64,000 bases of DNA, taken from Brenneria corticis (GTDB lineage Bacteria > Pseudomonadota > Gammaproteobacteria > Enterobacterales > Enterobacteriaceae). Under the pieces are notes generated by a model, which was not told the origin of the DNA, did no database searches, and saw nothing but the letters and a program-made list of their open reading frames with translations. Of this stretch, positions 8,495-18,100 are shown in pieces. The stretch covers positions 62,001-126,000 of the forward strand of contig NZ_KZ819073.1 in assembly GCF_003115855.1 (NCBI RefSeq). The letters run 5' to 3'. The stretch's first letter is position 1, and every line of letters begins with the position of its first letter. The position numbers and the translations under genes were made by a program.

Positions 8495-9642
8495 TATTCG
8501 CTCTCCAGCACCTGCTTCATCACCCGCGTTTGCCAGTCGAAATAGGGGTTGAAGGTCAGGCGGACGTGGGTTTTGCCGTCTTCCTGGTAGCCCCAGTCCG
8601 AATACCACAGCTGGTTTCGGTCCTGGCAGATCTGCCGGCTGGCCGGCGTTTGCCCGTTGGCGCAGACGATGACCGAGCCTGCCTCGCCGTACTGTTTGTT
8701 ATCCGGCGAAAACAGTATCGACATATGGGAGAACTGGCTGATGCGCCACTCGGGCAAATAGTCGCTGCGGGTCAGCACGCGCGGCGAACGCGTGCCGGCG
8801 GGCCGGTCGCCATACCAGATCAGCCTGCTGTGCGGATTGGTGAATTTGCGCTCGAATAATTCGAGCAGGTAAGGGGTGTTCAGCACCGAGTCATGCTCGG
8901 TGAGCACCATCAATACCGGTTTGTCGTAGGCGGTTTGGGCCAGCAGCCTGCGCACGGCGGCGCTGGAATGGTAAAACTGGGCGAAACCGTTGGTCGGCAC
9001 CACCATATAACGCGTTATCAACTGCTGCGGATAACCGGGCCGGGGTTTGAGTATCCAGTCTCTAAAGACGGAAAGCAGCGGCGTGAGGAAATCGTAGCGT
9101 TCGTCGGATTTTATCGCCGGTGAAAACAGCAGTAACCCGTTAATTTCCGGGTGCTTCAGCGCGTATTCCAAAACCAGATTGCCGCCGGTGGAGAAGCCGC
9201 CCAGATAGACCTCATCCACGTCACGGCGCAGAATGGCCGCCTGCTCGGCGACCACTCTGCGCCAGTCGTCGACGGTGATATGCAGCAGATCCGCCGGGCG
9301 GGTGCCGTGGCCCGGCAGCAGCACGGTTCTGACCAGATAGCCCTGCTGCGCCAGCCGCGGCATAATGTCGTTGAATGAACCGGGAGAATCCCCCAGCCCG
9401 TGAACCAGTAAAATCCCCTTGTCCGGCTTGCCGGGCGGGCGCATTTCCTGCGGCGTATTCCAGGCCAGCTCAAGGTTTTTATCGCTGCTCTGAAAGGCGC
9501 GATGCTGCGCAACCCAGCGCGCGGTGTCCTGCTGATAGCGGGCGAAGGTCGTTTGCCCAAGCGGCGTAATGTCATGCTGCCTGCCCGCGCAGCCTGACAG
9601 GATAAGCAGGACGACGACGGCCAGGCCGGATATTATTTTCAT
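8494..9642 (-). CDS. Alpha/beta-fold hydrolase lipoprotein
   Basis: The start chosen at 9642 gives a 382-residue protein beginning MKIISGLAVVVLLILSGCAG, a textbook lipoprotein signal with Cys18; an ATG further upstream would put charged residues in front of the signal. The fold is alpha/beta hydrolase: oxyanion strand LLVHGLGDSPGSF, nucleophile elbow GGFSTGGN (Ser about 151), acid in LTEHDS and a candidate His in QFSHMS. The C-terminal third (from about residue 290) has a pair of Cys residues (VCANGQ, QICQDR) that could form a disulphide, consistent with an envelope location. The substrate is unknown; esterase or lipase activity is inferred from fold only. Confidence 0.85.
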   Translation of the reverse strand: MKIISGLAVVVLLILSGCAGRQHDITPLGQTTFARYQQDTARWVAQHRAFQSSDKNLELAWNTPQEMRPPGKPDKGILLVHGLGDSPGSFNDIMPRLAQQGYLVRTVLLPGHGTRPADLLHITVDDWRRVVAEQAAILRRDVDEVYLGGFSTGGNLVLEYALKHPEINGLLLFSPAIKSDERYDFLTPLLSVFRDWILKPRPGYPQQLITRYMVVPTNGFAQFYHSSAAVRRLLAQTAYDKPVLMVLTEHDSVLNTPYLLELFERKFTNPHSRLIWYGDRPAGTRSPRVLTRSDYLPEWRISQFSHMSILFSPDNKQYGEAGSVIVCANGQTPASRQICQDRNQLWYSDWGYQEDGKTHVRLTFNPYFDWQTRVMKQVLESE

Positions 9643-9725
9643 AAAAATCGCCGCCTTGGCGACGGCCCGTAAGGGTGGCTGAAACGACAACGTTTTGTCC
9701 TGCAACTCGAATTATTCAGGGTATA

Positions 9726-9740
9726 TGAGAATTATTCTTG
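9726..9740 (+). promoter_or_regulatory. Candidate Fur box upstream of yojI
   Basis: TGAGAATTATTCTTG resembles the Fur 7-1-7 inverted repeat TGAGAATnATTCTCA: the left half is complete and the right half matches at 5 of 7. It lies 61 bp before the yojI start, a suitable position for repression. This is seen by eye only. Confidence 0.5.
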
Positions 9741-9801
9741 ATATCAACTCCCGTCCGATTAAACTGCGTGCGATTCCCACCATTATCGAGAACTGAGTGT
9801 T

Positions 9802-11448
9802 ATGGAGTTGCTTCGCATCGTTTACCAGCAGTACCGCTGGACTTTCCTTGCCGTTATCGTCTTAAGCCTGGTCAGCGCCGCTCTGGGAATCGGCCTGATC
9901 GCCTTTATCAATCTGAAACTGATTGAAACGGTGAGCCAGTCTCTGACCGTACTGCCCCAGTTTCTGGGACTGCTGCTGTTGCTGATGGCGGTGACGCTGG
10001 TTTCGCAACTGGCATTGACGACGCTGGGGCACCATTTTGTTTATCGCCTGCGCGGACAGTTTATTAAACGCATTCTGGATAGCAATATCGCGCGCATAGA
10101 ACAGATTGGCAACGCGCAGCTGCTTGCCAGCCTGTCCAGCGACATTCGTAATATCACCCTGGCGTTTGTGCGCCTGCCCGAGCTGGTGCAGGGCATCGTG
10201 CTGACGCTGGGTTGTGCGGCCTATCTGGCCTGGCTGTCGCCGAAGATGCTGATAGTGACATCGCTGTGGATTGCGGTCACCATTTGGAGCAGCTTCATCC
10301 TGGTTTCCCGCGTATACCGTTATCTTACCCAGGTGCGGGAAGCGGAGGACCGCCTGCAGAAAGACTATCAGACGGTGATTGAGGGGCGTAAAGAGCTGGC
10401 GCTGAATCGAGATCGGGCGCAGCAGCTGTATGAAAACATTTATCAGGCCAACGCGCAGGACCTGCGCCAGAACATTATCCGGGCCGATACCTTCCATCTC
10501 AGCGCGGTGAACTGGTCCAACATCATGATGCTGGGGGCGATCGGCGCGGTGTTTTTTATGGCCAACAATCTGGGCTGGTCGGATACCAATGTCGCCGCGA
10601 CATACTCCCTGACTCTGCTGTTCCTGCGGACGCCGTTGCTTCAGGCGGTCGGCGCGCTGCCCACGCTGCTCAGCGCGCAGGTGGCGTTCAATAAATTAAA
10701 AACCCTTAAGCTGACCGACTACCGCGCTGAATTTCCCGTCGCCACGGCGCCGGCGAACTGGCAAACGCTGGAACTGCGCGATGTGGTGTTTCGCTATGCC
10801 GATTCGGCGTTCGAGGTGGGGCCGCTGAATATGACTATCCGGCGCGGAGAGCTGGTTTTTCTTATCGGCGGCAACGGCAGCGGCAAATCGACGCTGGCGA
10901 TGCTGCTGACCGGCTTATATACCCCGGTATCCGGCTGTTTATTGCTGGATAATCAGCCGGTAACCGCCGCCACCCTCAAAGACTATCAAAAGTTGTTTTC
11001 CGCGGTATTTACCGATTTCCATCTCTTCGGACAAATGATCGGGCCGCAGGGCGCGGCGCCGGATATGGCGCTGGTGGACGACTGGCTGGAACGGCTCAAT
11101 ATGCGCCAGAAACTGGCGCTGGATAATTATCAGATAACGAATTTGCAGCTTTCGCAAGGGCAGCGTAAACGCGTCGCGCTGCTGCTGGCCGTGGCGGAGC
11201 AGCGCGATATTCTGCTGCTGGACGAATGGGCGGCGGATCAGGATCCGCAGTTCCGCCGGGTGTTCTATCTTGAGCTGCTGCCTCAGCTCAGGGCGCTGGG
11301 CAAAACGATTATCGCCATCAGCCATGACGATCGCTATTTCCAACATGCCGACCGGTTGCTCGAAATGCGCAACGGTCAACTGTCGGAGCTGACCGGCGCC
11401 GCGCGCGACCAGGCAAGTCAGGATGCCGTCGCGCGGATCAACCGATGA
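9802..11448 (+). CDS. yojI: ABC exporter of the cyclic peptide/SyrD-PvdE type, YojI
   Basis: This 548-residue half-transporter has six membrane segments (residues about 15-300) fused to a C-terminal ATPase: Walker A GGNGSGKST, signature LSQGQRKR, Walker B ILLLDEWAADQDP. The DEWAADQDP ending is characteristic of the SyrD/PvdE/YojI cyclic-peptide exporter family. E. coli YojI (almost the same length) pumps out the lasso peptide microcin J25 together with TolC. Relatives export pyoverdine precursors, so the Fur-like box just upstream is suggestive. It is monocistronic here: the hydrolase gene is divergent and ansB has its own 184-bp leader. Confidence 0.9.
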   Translation: MELLRIVYQQYRWTFLAVIVLSLVSAALGIGLIAFINLKLIETVSQSLTVLPQFLGLLLLLMAVTLVSQLALTTLGHHFVYRLRGQFIKRILDSNIARIEQIGNAQLLASLSSDIRNITLAFVRLPELVQGIVLTLGCAAYLAWLSPKMLIVTSLWIAVTIWSSFILVSRVYRYLTQVREAEDRLQKDYQTVIEGRKELALNRDRAQQLYENIYQANAQDLRQNIIRADTFHLSAVNWSNIMMLGAIGAVFFMANNLGWSDTNVAATYSLTLLFLRTPLLQAVGALPTLLSAQVAFNKLKTLKLTDYRAEFPVATAPANWQTLELRDVVFRYADSAFEVGPLNMTIRRGELVFLIGGNGSGKSTLAMLLTGLYTPVSGCLLLDNQPVTAATLKDYQKLFSAVFTDFHLFGQMIGPQGAAPDMALVDDWLERLNMRQKLALDNYQITNLQLSQGQRKRVALLLAVAEQRDILLLDEWAADQDPQFRRVFYLELLPQLRALGKTIIAISHDDRYFQHADRLLEMRNGQLSELTGAARDQASQDAVARINR

Positions 11449-11534
11449 GCGCAAGGTATAACATTAACCTATGTCAATGATTTTATAGCCAAAGCTATAC
11501 AGCCGCCGGGCGCTGAGGCATGATAAGCGCCAAT

Positions 11535-11554
11535 GTCGGCCGGCCTCGGCCGAC
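11535..11554 (+). terminator. Hairpin after yojI
   Basis: GTCGGCCG and CGGCCGAC, separated by GCCT, form a strong stem in the gap between yojI and ansB. No T-run follows, so factor-independent termination would be weak. Confidence 0.4.
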
Positions 11555-11632
11555 AGGCAGGATATTATTTATCACTCATCGGCAGCCTTCGAGCAAGGGC
11601 CTGCCGTTTAAACATATTGGGTCGGTATAGGT

Positions 11633-12682
11633 ATGAAAAGGATATTTAGTTCACTGTTTGTGGTCGTTCTGGTCTGTTTTTCCGCCCTGGCGAGTGCGGC
11701 GGAAAACCTGCCTAACGTGGTGATTCTGGCGACCGGGGGGACCATCGCCGGTTCCGCCGCCGCCAACACGCAAACCACGGGGTATAAAGCCGGCGCATTG
11801 GGCGTGGATACGCTGATCAATGCGGTGCCGGAACTGAAAACGCTCGCCAATATCAGCGGCGAGCAGGTCGCCAATATCGGCAGCGAAAACATGACCGCCG
11901 ACGTTTTGCTGAAGCTGAGCAAAAGAGTCAACGAACTGCTGGCCCGCGACGATGTGGACGGCGTGGTGATCACCCACGGTACGGACACGCTCGACGAGTC
12001 TCCCTACTTTCTTAACCTGACGGTAAAAAGCGACAAGCCGGTGGTTTTCGCCGCGGCGATGCGCCCGGCGACCTCAATCAGCGCCGACGGCCCGATGAAC
12101 CTGTACGGCGCGGTTAAAGTGGCTGCGGATAAAAATGCCCGTGGCCGCGGTGTGATGGTGGTGCTCAACGACCGTATCGGTTCCGCCCGTTTTATCAGCA
12201 AAACCAACGCCTCTACGCTGGATACCTTTAAAGCGCCGGAAGAGGGTTACCTTGGCGTGATTATCGGCGATAAAATCTATTTCCAGAATCGCCTGGATAA
12301 AATTCATACCACCCGTTCGGTATTCGACGTAAGCAACCTGGAGAAACTGCCGGCGGTGGATATTATCTACGGTTATCAGGACGACCCGGAATATATGTAT
12401 GACGCAGCCATCGCGCACGGCGTGAAAGGCATTGTCTATGCCGGCATGGGCGCGGGCAGCGTGTCTAAACGCAGCGATGCCGGTATTCGCAAAGCGGAAG
12501 GCAAAGGCGTCGTCGTGGTGCGCGCCAGCCGTACCGGCAGCGGGATCGTGCCGCCGGATGCTTCCCAGCCCGGACTGGTCGCCGATTCGCTCAACCCGGC
12601 CAAATCACGCATTCTGCTGATGCTGGCGCTGACCAAAACCACCAATCCGGCGGTGATTCAGGAATATTTCCACACCTACTGA
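11633..12682 (+). CDS. ansB: L-asparaginase II, periplasmic
   Basis: This 349-residue enzyme hydrolyses L-asparagine to aspartate and ammonia in the periplasm. The signal peptide MKRIFSSLFVVVLVCFSALA ends near ASAAEN. The first active-site signature ILATGGTIAGS holds the nucleophilic Thr, and the second signature ITHGTDTLDES holds the Thr-Asp pair. The C-terminus IQEYFHTY is as in E. coli AnsB. The signal peptide separates it from cytoplasmic AnsA. In E. coli the gene is induced anaerobically through FNR and CRP; I could not identify convincing sites in the 184-bp leader. A good terminator follows. Confidence 0.95.
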   Translation: MKRIFSSLFVVVLVCFSALASAAENLPNVVILATGGTIAGSAAANTQTTGYKAGALGVDTLINAVPELKTLANISGEQVANIGSENMTADVLLKLSKRVNELLARDDVDGVVITHGTDTLDESPYFLNLTVKSDKPVVFAAAMRPATSISADGPMNLYGAVKVAADKNARGRGVMVVLNDRIGSARFISKTNASTLDTFKAPEEGYLGVIIGDKIYFQNRLDKIHTTRSVFDVSNLEKLPAVDIIYGYQDDPEYMYDAAIAHGVKGIVYAGMGAGSVSKRSDAGIRKAEGKGVVVVRASRTGSGIVPPDASQPGLVADSLNPAKSRILLMLALTKTTNPAVIQEYFHTY

Positions 12683-12706
12683 TATCTGTGGCTGGTGAAT
12701 GGTATC

Positions 12707-12737
12707 GCCCCGTGATCTATTGCGGGGCTTTTTGTTT
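12707..12737 (+). terminator. Rho-independent terminator of ansB
   Basis: The stem GCCCCG / CGGGGC (12707-12712 and 12723-12728) is followed directly by TTTTTGTTTT. It lies 24 bp after the ansB stop codon. Confidence 0.85.
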
Positions 12738-12870
12738 TATGACCTATAAGCGGATTTTATATTCGCGAATTTTACCGGTATGATTCATCCTTCGAATAAA
12801 TAATGAGTAACCCGCCGGCAGAATCACGCCGTTCAGAACGGGCCTGACGAAAACAAGGATACGTCATTAA

Positions 12871-13392
12871 ATGACACAGCCCATTTTTATGGTTGGAGCC
12901 AGAGGTTGTGGTAAAACCACCGTAGGAAGCCAACTGGCGCAGGCATTAGGATACGAGTTTATCGATACCGACCTATTTATGCAGCAGAGCGGCAGGATGA
13001 CGGTTGCCGAAATCGTGGCGCAGGAAGGGTGGCAGGGTTTTCGTCAGCGGGAAAGCCGGGTATTGCAGGAAGTGACCGCCTGCCGTCGCGTGGTCGCCAC
13101 CGGCGGCGGCATCGTGCTGTCGGCGTTGAACCGGCGGTTTATGGGCGACAACGGCTCGGTGGTTTATTTGCGCGCGCCGGCGGAATTACTGGCCCGGCGT
13201 CTGGAGGTCAGCCCGCTGGCCCATCAGCGCCCGACCCTCACCGGGCGGCCGATCGCCGAAGAAATGGCCGACGTGCTGGCCGCCCGCGAGGCGCTCTACC
13301 GCGAGGCGGCTCACCACGTCATCGATGCGACGCAGGACCCGACGATCATCGTGGCGAACGTGATGCGGATACTGCGTTTATCGGTAGCCTGA
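12871..13392 (+). CDS. aroL: Shikimate kinase II
   Basis: This 173-residue cytosolic kinase phosphorylates shikimate at O3 in the common aromatic amino acid pathway. The P-loop is GARGCGKTTVG at about residues 8-18; the shikimate-binding segments DTDLFM and RxxE-type FRQRESRVL, and the VATGGGIVLS loop, are all present. Length and N-terminus MTQPIFMVGARG match AroL rather than AroK. E. coli aroL is repressed by TyrR and TrpR; no clear TyrR box is recognisable in the 133 bp between the ansB terminator and the start. Unlike E. coli, no yaiA or aroM gene follows. Confidence 0.93.
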   Translation: MTQPIFMVGARGCGKTTVGSQLAQALGYEFIDTDLFMQQSGRMTVAEIVAQEGWQGFRQRESRVLQEVTACRRVVATGGGIVLSALNRRFMGDNGSVVYLRAPAELLARRLEVSPLAHQRPTLTGRPIAEEMADVLAAREALYREAAHHVIDATQDPTIIVANVMRILRLSVA

Positions 13393-13549
13393 TCCTTCCC
13401 CGCGGCGCCGCGTTTTCCCTTGATTTGGTAAAATAATCGCCGGTCGATGCTACCGGCAACGCACTTTCATTGAATAGATAGTGACAGCGGCTTATTGCAC
13501 CTTTTAAGATGAATTTTCCTGGTTTTTTCCAACTTATAGGTGCCGCTCT

Positions 13550-13834
13550 ATGTTGAAGGTAAACGAGTATTTTGCAGGGAAAGTGAAATCCATTGGTTTT
13601 GACAGCGGCAGTATCGGGCGCGCCAGCGTCGGGGTCATGGACGCCGGGGAGTACACCTTCGGCACCGGTCAGCCGGAAGAGATGACGGTGATCAGCGGGG
13701 CGCTGAAAGTGTTGTTGCCGGGCGCCCCTGACTGGCAGGTTTTTATGCCCGGCGAGTCGTTTTTCGTGCCGGCGCAGAGTGAATTCAATTTACAGGTGGC
13801 GGAGTCTTCCGCCTATTTTTGTAAATACCTGTAG
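13550..13834 (+). CDS. ppnP: Pyrimidine/purine nucleoside phosphorylase
   Basis: This 94-residue single-domain cupin of the PpnP (YaiE, formerly DUF1255) family phosphorolyses several nucleosides to free base and ribose 1-phosphate. Visible family segments are MLKVNEYFAGKVKSIGF, FGTGQPEEMTVISG and MPGESFFVPAQSEFNLQV. The length is as in E. coli. The order aroL-ppnP-rdgC is conserved apart from the missing yaiA-aroM pair and a chemoreceptor relic inserted before rdgC. Confidence 0.95.
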   Translation: MLKVNEYFAGKVKSIGFDSGSIGRASVGVMDAGEYTFGTGQPEEMTVISGALKVLLPGAPDWQVFMPGESFFVPAQSEFNLQVAESSAYFCKYL

Positions 13835-13867
13835 CCTCTTCATTTATACCTTATGCGCGGCAGGTGA

Positions 13868-14050
13868 ATGAGAAAGTCCTGCTGTTGGCCAAGGATCGGT
13901 GGAAAAGTGGTCTCGGACGTGATGGCGACGATGGGCGATATCGTGGTCGCGTCGGGTAAAATCGGCGACATTATCGGCGTGATTGACGGTATCGCCTTCC
14001 AGACCAATATCCTGGCGCTGAACGCGGCGGTGGGACACTTCCTCGTGTAA
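13868..14050 (+). pseudogene. Methyl-accepting chemotaxis protein relic
   Basis: A 60-codon frame contains, from codon 11 to 55 (13898-14032), an MCP signalling-domain segment that starts GGKVVSDVMATMGDI and ends IAFQTNILALNAAV. In intact MCPs this runs straight on into EAARAGEQGRGFAVVA, which is missing here; the frame instead ends GHFLV. The N-terminal sensor, membrane and HAMP regions and the second half of the signalling hairpin are absent. The first ten codons (MRKSCCWPRI) show no MCP similarity. It is a deletion relic, not a functional receptor. Confidence 0.75.
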
Positions 14051-14057
14051 TCAGCTT

Positions 14058-14085
14058 GCCCGCCGCGGCGAGGACAGCGGCGGGC
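14058..14085. terminator. Hairpin between the MCP relic and rdgC
   Basis: The 9-bp arms GCCCGCCGC and GCGGCGGGC have a 10-nt loop, just after the rdgC stop on the minus strand. There is no T-run. It may terminate or stabilise the rdgC transcript. Confidence 0.45.
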
Positions 14086-14105
14086 GCACGGCATAAACGC
14101 CGGGG

Positions 14106-15017
14106 CTAGCGCTGAGCCTCGCCGCCCAGGGCTTCGATCAGGTTGGCGATCAGCGCCGCCAGTTCGGCGGTCATCAGAATAAAGTCGGCGTCGAAGCGCT
14201 GAGCGAAATCATCCCGATCGATATCATCGTTTTGTTCGCGCAGCGTATCGGAGAACTTCAGCCGTTTCAGCGAGCCGTCGTCTGACAGCACCAGCTGTAC
14301 CCGTTCCTGCCAGTCCAGCGCCAGTTTGGTGACCAGCTTGCCCGCTTCGATATGCACCGCGATTTCGTCGCTCACCAGATCCTGTTTTTTGCAGCGGATC
14401 ACGCCGCCGTCTTCCAGAATCGCTTTCAGCTCGGCTTCATCCTGTAGGGCGAAACCGGCCGGAGGAGTACCGGAGCGCACCCATTCGGTCAGCGTCAGCT
14501 CGATGGGGTTTTCCATCGTCAACGGCACCACCGGCAGCGAGCCGAGGGTCTTACGCAGCAGCGCCAGGGTGTCTTCCGCTTTCTTGGCGCTGGCGGCATC
14601 CACCATGATCAGGCCGTTGACGGTATCGATCCATAACCAGATTTGGCTGAAGCGGCTGAACGCGCGCGGCAGCAGGCTGTGCAGCACCTCGTCCTTCAGC
14701 GAGTCTTTTTCGGTTTTTTTCAGCTTGCGGTGCTGTTCCGCCTCCAGCCGCTCGATTTTGGCCTGCAACGCCTGTTTAATCACCGGCGAAGGCAGGATCT
14801 TCTCCTCTTTACGGGCGCAGATAACGATCTGCCCGTTAACCACGTGCGTTAAGGCGTCGCTGTGGGAGCCCATCGGCGACACCCAGCCGCTTTTCATCAT
14901 GTCCTGACTGCCGCACGGCGTGAAGGCGAAGGCGCTTAACTGTTTTTCCATCTCATCCGCCGACAGGACGACGTCGCGGTTCAGGCGGTAAATCATTAAA
15001 TTTTTAAACCACAGCAT
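14106..15017 (-). CDS. rdgC: Recombination-associated protein RdgC
   Basis: This 303-residue nucleoid-associated protein forms a ring-shaped dimer around double-stranded DNA and restrains RecA filament activity. The N-terminus MLWFKNLMIYRLNRDV and the segment FTPCGSQDMMKSGWVSPMG are typical, and the length equals the family norm. It stands alone on the minus strand between the MCP relic and sbcC, as in the E. coli order (minus mak and araJ, which are absent here). Confidence 0.96.
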   Translation of the reverse strand: MLWFKNLMIYRLNRDVVLSADEMEKQLSAFAFTPCGSQDMMKSGWVSPMGSHSDALTHVVNGQIVICARKEEKILPSPVIKQALQAKIERLEAEQHRKLKKTEKDSLKDEVLHSLLPRAFSRFSQIWLWIDTVNGLIMVDAASAKKAEDTLALLRKTLGSLPVVPLTMENPIELTLTEWVRSGTPPAGFALQDEAELKAILEDGGVIRCKKQDLVSDEIAVHIEAGKLVTKLALDWQERVQLVLSDDGSLKRLKFSDTLREQNDDIDRDDFAQRFDADFILMTAELAALIANLIEALGGEAQR

Positions 15018-15120
15018 GGTGTTATCCCTGACTGGGCGCGCAGGCTTGCACGCGGGTTCATTAATGCAGCGCGCATGATAACGAATTCGGGCGGGCGATG
15101 CAGAATAAAATCAGCTTATT

Positions 15121-15160
15121 CCCGTTATCCTTCAAGCCGCATGCGCGTCCGCCGCGGCCT
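15121..15160. repeat. YPAL-like intergenic repeat fragment
   Basis: The segment CCCGTTATCCTTCAAGCCGC and the 20 bases after it resemble one arm of the enterobacterial repeat that begins CCCGTCATACTTCAAG (YPAL-like). Only about 40 bp are present, directly downstream of the sbcC stop. The identification is from memory and tentative. Confidence 0.4.
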
Positions 15161-15163
15161 GAA

Positions 15164-18100
15164 CTAAAGCGCAAATTCCGGCGCCAGCCGGCTGATGCCC
15201 AGGCCGTTAACCTTGGCGACCTTAATCTGTACGGGAATGCGCTCTTTCATCGCCTCGACGTGGCTGATGACGCCGATGGTTTTACCGCCGGCGTTGAGGT
15301 TATCGAGGGCGTCCAGCGCGGCGTCCAGCGTTTCCGCATCCAGAGTGCCGAAGCCCTCGTCGAGAAACAGCGAGTCGATGCTGGTTTTATTGCTCACCAG
15401 ATCGGAGAGCGCCAGCGCCAATGCCAGACTGACCAGAAAACTTTCCCCGCCGGAAAGCGTGCGGGTATCCCGCAGCGCGTCGGCCTGCCAGGTATCCACG
15501 ATCTGTAGCTTCAGCTCGTCATTGGTCTGGCGCTGCAACAGATAACGGCCGTGCAGGCGGGCAAGCTGCCGGTTGGCCAGATACACCAGATGATCCAGCG
15601 TCAGCCCCTGGGCGAATTTGCGGAACTTATCGCCTTTCTGGGAGCCGATCAGCTCGTTCAGACAGCTCCAGTCGTCATAGTGCCGCTGGCTTTGGGCGAT
15701 TTCCGCCAGCAGCGCCTGCTGATTCTGGCGGTGGCGCTGGTCGGCGGTTAATTGCTGGCGCATTTCCCCCTGCTGCTGAAGGTTGCTTTTCAGCGTTTCA
15801 TTTAATTCGTCCAGTCTATGCTGCACCGAGGGCAGGGCGGCTTCCGCCGCCAGCGTTGGCGGGCGCTGTTGCTGATGGACGGTCAGAAGCCGCTCCGCCT
15901 GTTGATACAGCGCGGTCGCCTGTTGCCATTGCTGATGCAGTTTTTCTTTGCGCTCGCGCAGTTCGTTACGCTCCCGCTCATCCAGCAAGGCGCGTTGATA
16001 TGCCTCTTCATCCGCGAAAACGCTGTGTTGCAACGCCTGGGCGAAATCCTGCTCCGCTTGCCGCCGCAGCGCGGCGACGCGGGTTTGTTGCTGCTGTACG
16101 CCGGTTAATTCGCCGGTCAGCCGGTCCAGCGACGACTCCGCCTGCTGGCGCTGCGCCTGAATTTCCCGGCTGGCCTGTTCGCACTGCCGGCTTTTTTCAC
16201 GCAGTTGGGCGCTGACTTCCGCCGTCGATTTATCACCGAAAAGCTGTTGCCGCTGCCGTTGGGATTCGTCCAGCGCGTTGGCGTGCGACAACAGCTGTTG
16301 CTGGAGCGCCAGCAGCTGCTGTTCGCCAAGCTCGGTGGTTTTGGTCAGATGCTGCCGCTCCGCCTCCAGCGCCGCCGCGCCGTTCGATAGCCGCTGCTGT
16401 TCCTGCTCGGCCTCTTTCCAGACCCGCCACTCTTCGGCGCGCTGCGCCAGCCAGGTCTCCTGTTGCGCCGTCTCCGGCGCGCCAAGGGAGAAATCCGCCA
16501 GCGTTTCTTCCATTTCCCGCCGATGCTGTTTCTGCTGCTCCGCGCTCTGTTGCTGCGCTTGCCGCAGCTCGGAGAGGGCATTTTTCAGCGTTTGCCGCTG
16601 TTGGGTATTCAGCGCTATCTGCTGCTCCGTCTGTTGCAGCAGGGTATTTGCATTGGTCAGTGAATCCTTACTTTCCTGTCGTTGCCGTTGGGCCTGCTCG
16701 CGCAGCGCAATCTGCCGTTGAATCTGCTGTTCCAGGGTTTCGCACTGCGCCAGCCACGCGGTTAATTCGGCGAATTGGTCGGGGGCGTAATCCCCCGGTA
16801 AGCGCTCACTGACCTCGCGCCACTGTTGCAGCAACGTCTGATATTCCTCATCCATGCGGCCGCGATCGTTCTGCAACTGGTCGAGCTGCTGTTGCAATGC
16901 CGCCAGCTGCGCCTCGAGGTGCGTCAGCGCGCTTTCCGACTGGCCGACCTCCTGGCTAAGCTGTAGCAGACGTTGTTCGGTTTCCGAGGGCTGCAGCGCC
17001 TGATAGCGTTCGACCGCCGGGTGGTGCGTCGAGCCGCACAGCGGGCACGCTTCGCCCGGCCGTAGCCGCCGCCTTTCCTCTTCCAGCTTTACAATGCGTA
17101 TTTCCAGCTGATGATTTTTATCCACCTCGGCCAGATGCTGACGGCGCAGCTCAAGCTCCGTACTTTGCCGTTGCCGCTGTTCCTGCAACCGGCCGCGTTG
17201 TTCCTGTAGCTGCGTTTGCCGGGTTGCCGACTGCTCCCTGCGCGAGCCGAGCCGCTGGAACAGCTCGCCGAGGGTGGCCAGGCGCTGGCGGTCGGGCCGC
17301 CGGGCGATAGACTGGCTAAGCTGCTGGTACAGATCGCCAATCGGCTGCCGGTCGTCCGCTTCCTGCAACGTCTGCTGATGCTGGTCGAACTGTTGCTGCG
17401 CATGGCTGACCGCGCCGTGCTGTCCGGCGCGCTGGGCGGTCAGTTTGTCCGCTTCCTGATTCAGCTGTTCCGCCTGTTGCTCATAGCGCGCCTGTTTTTG
17501 GCGCAGGTTCGCCAGTTCCTCAACCAGCTGCCGCTGCCGCTGAAACTGGGTGCGCCACAGCGAAAGGTATTCCCCCCAGCGCTGATGATGCGGGTGCTGC
17601 CGGCGATAGGCCTGGAGCTGTTCGAGCCGTTGCCGGGCGGACTGGTACTGCCGCTCCGCTTGTTCCAGCTTGCGGCGATCGTCCTGCTGGCGCGCCTGCG
17701 TTTGCTCCAGTTCCTGCTGCTGTTTGTCCCGCTGCTGCCGCAGGGTGTTGATCTGGTGGTCCAGCGGCATGATGCGTTCCCCGATCAGCGTCTCCTGCTG
17801 CTGGCGGTAGTCGGCGTGCCGGCGCTGGTCTTGCTGCGTTTTCTCCTCTTGCTGGCGCAGCGCCAGCAAGAGGCTCTCCTGGGTTTGCCGCTGTTGCGTC
17901 AGGGCGGCGAGTTGCTTTTGCAGCGCCGCGGACTCGGCGTGGCAACGGTCCCGCTCCTGCTGGAGCGGCCTGAGTTTTTCCGCCGGTTCGCTTTGCGTCA
18001 GCCGTTCGAGCGCCGGCTGCGCCTGTCGCATATCCTCTTCCGCCGCGGCGAGCCGTTCTTTGCCGGCCGTCAGCGCCTGCCGGTGCGCGGCGAGTTGTTC

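Noticed and set aside
12738..12870. TyrR box upstream of aroL
   Set aside because: No TGTAAA-N6-TTTACA pair could be found by eye, although E. coli aroL is TyrR-regulated.
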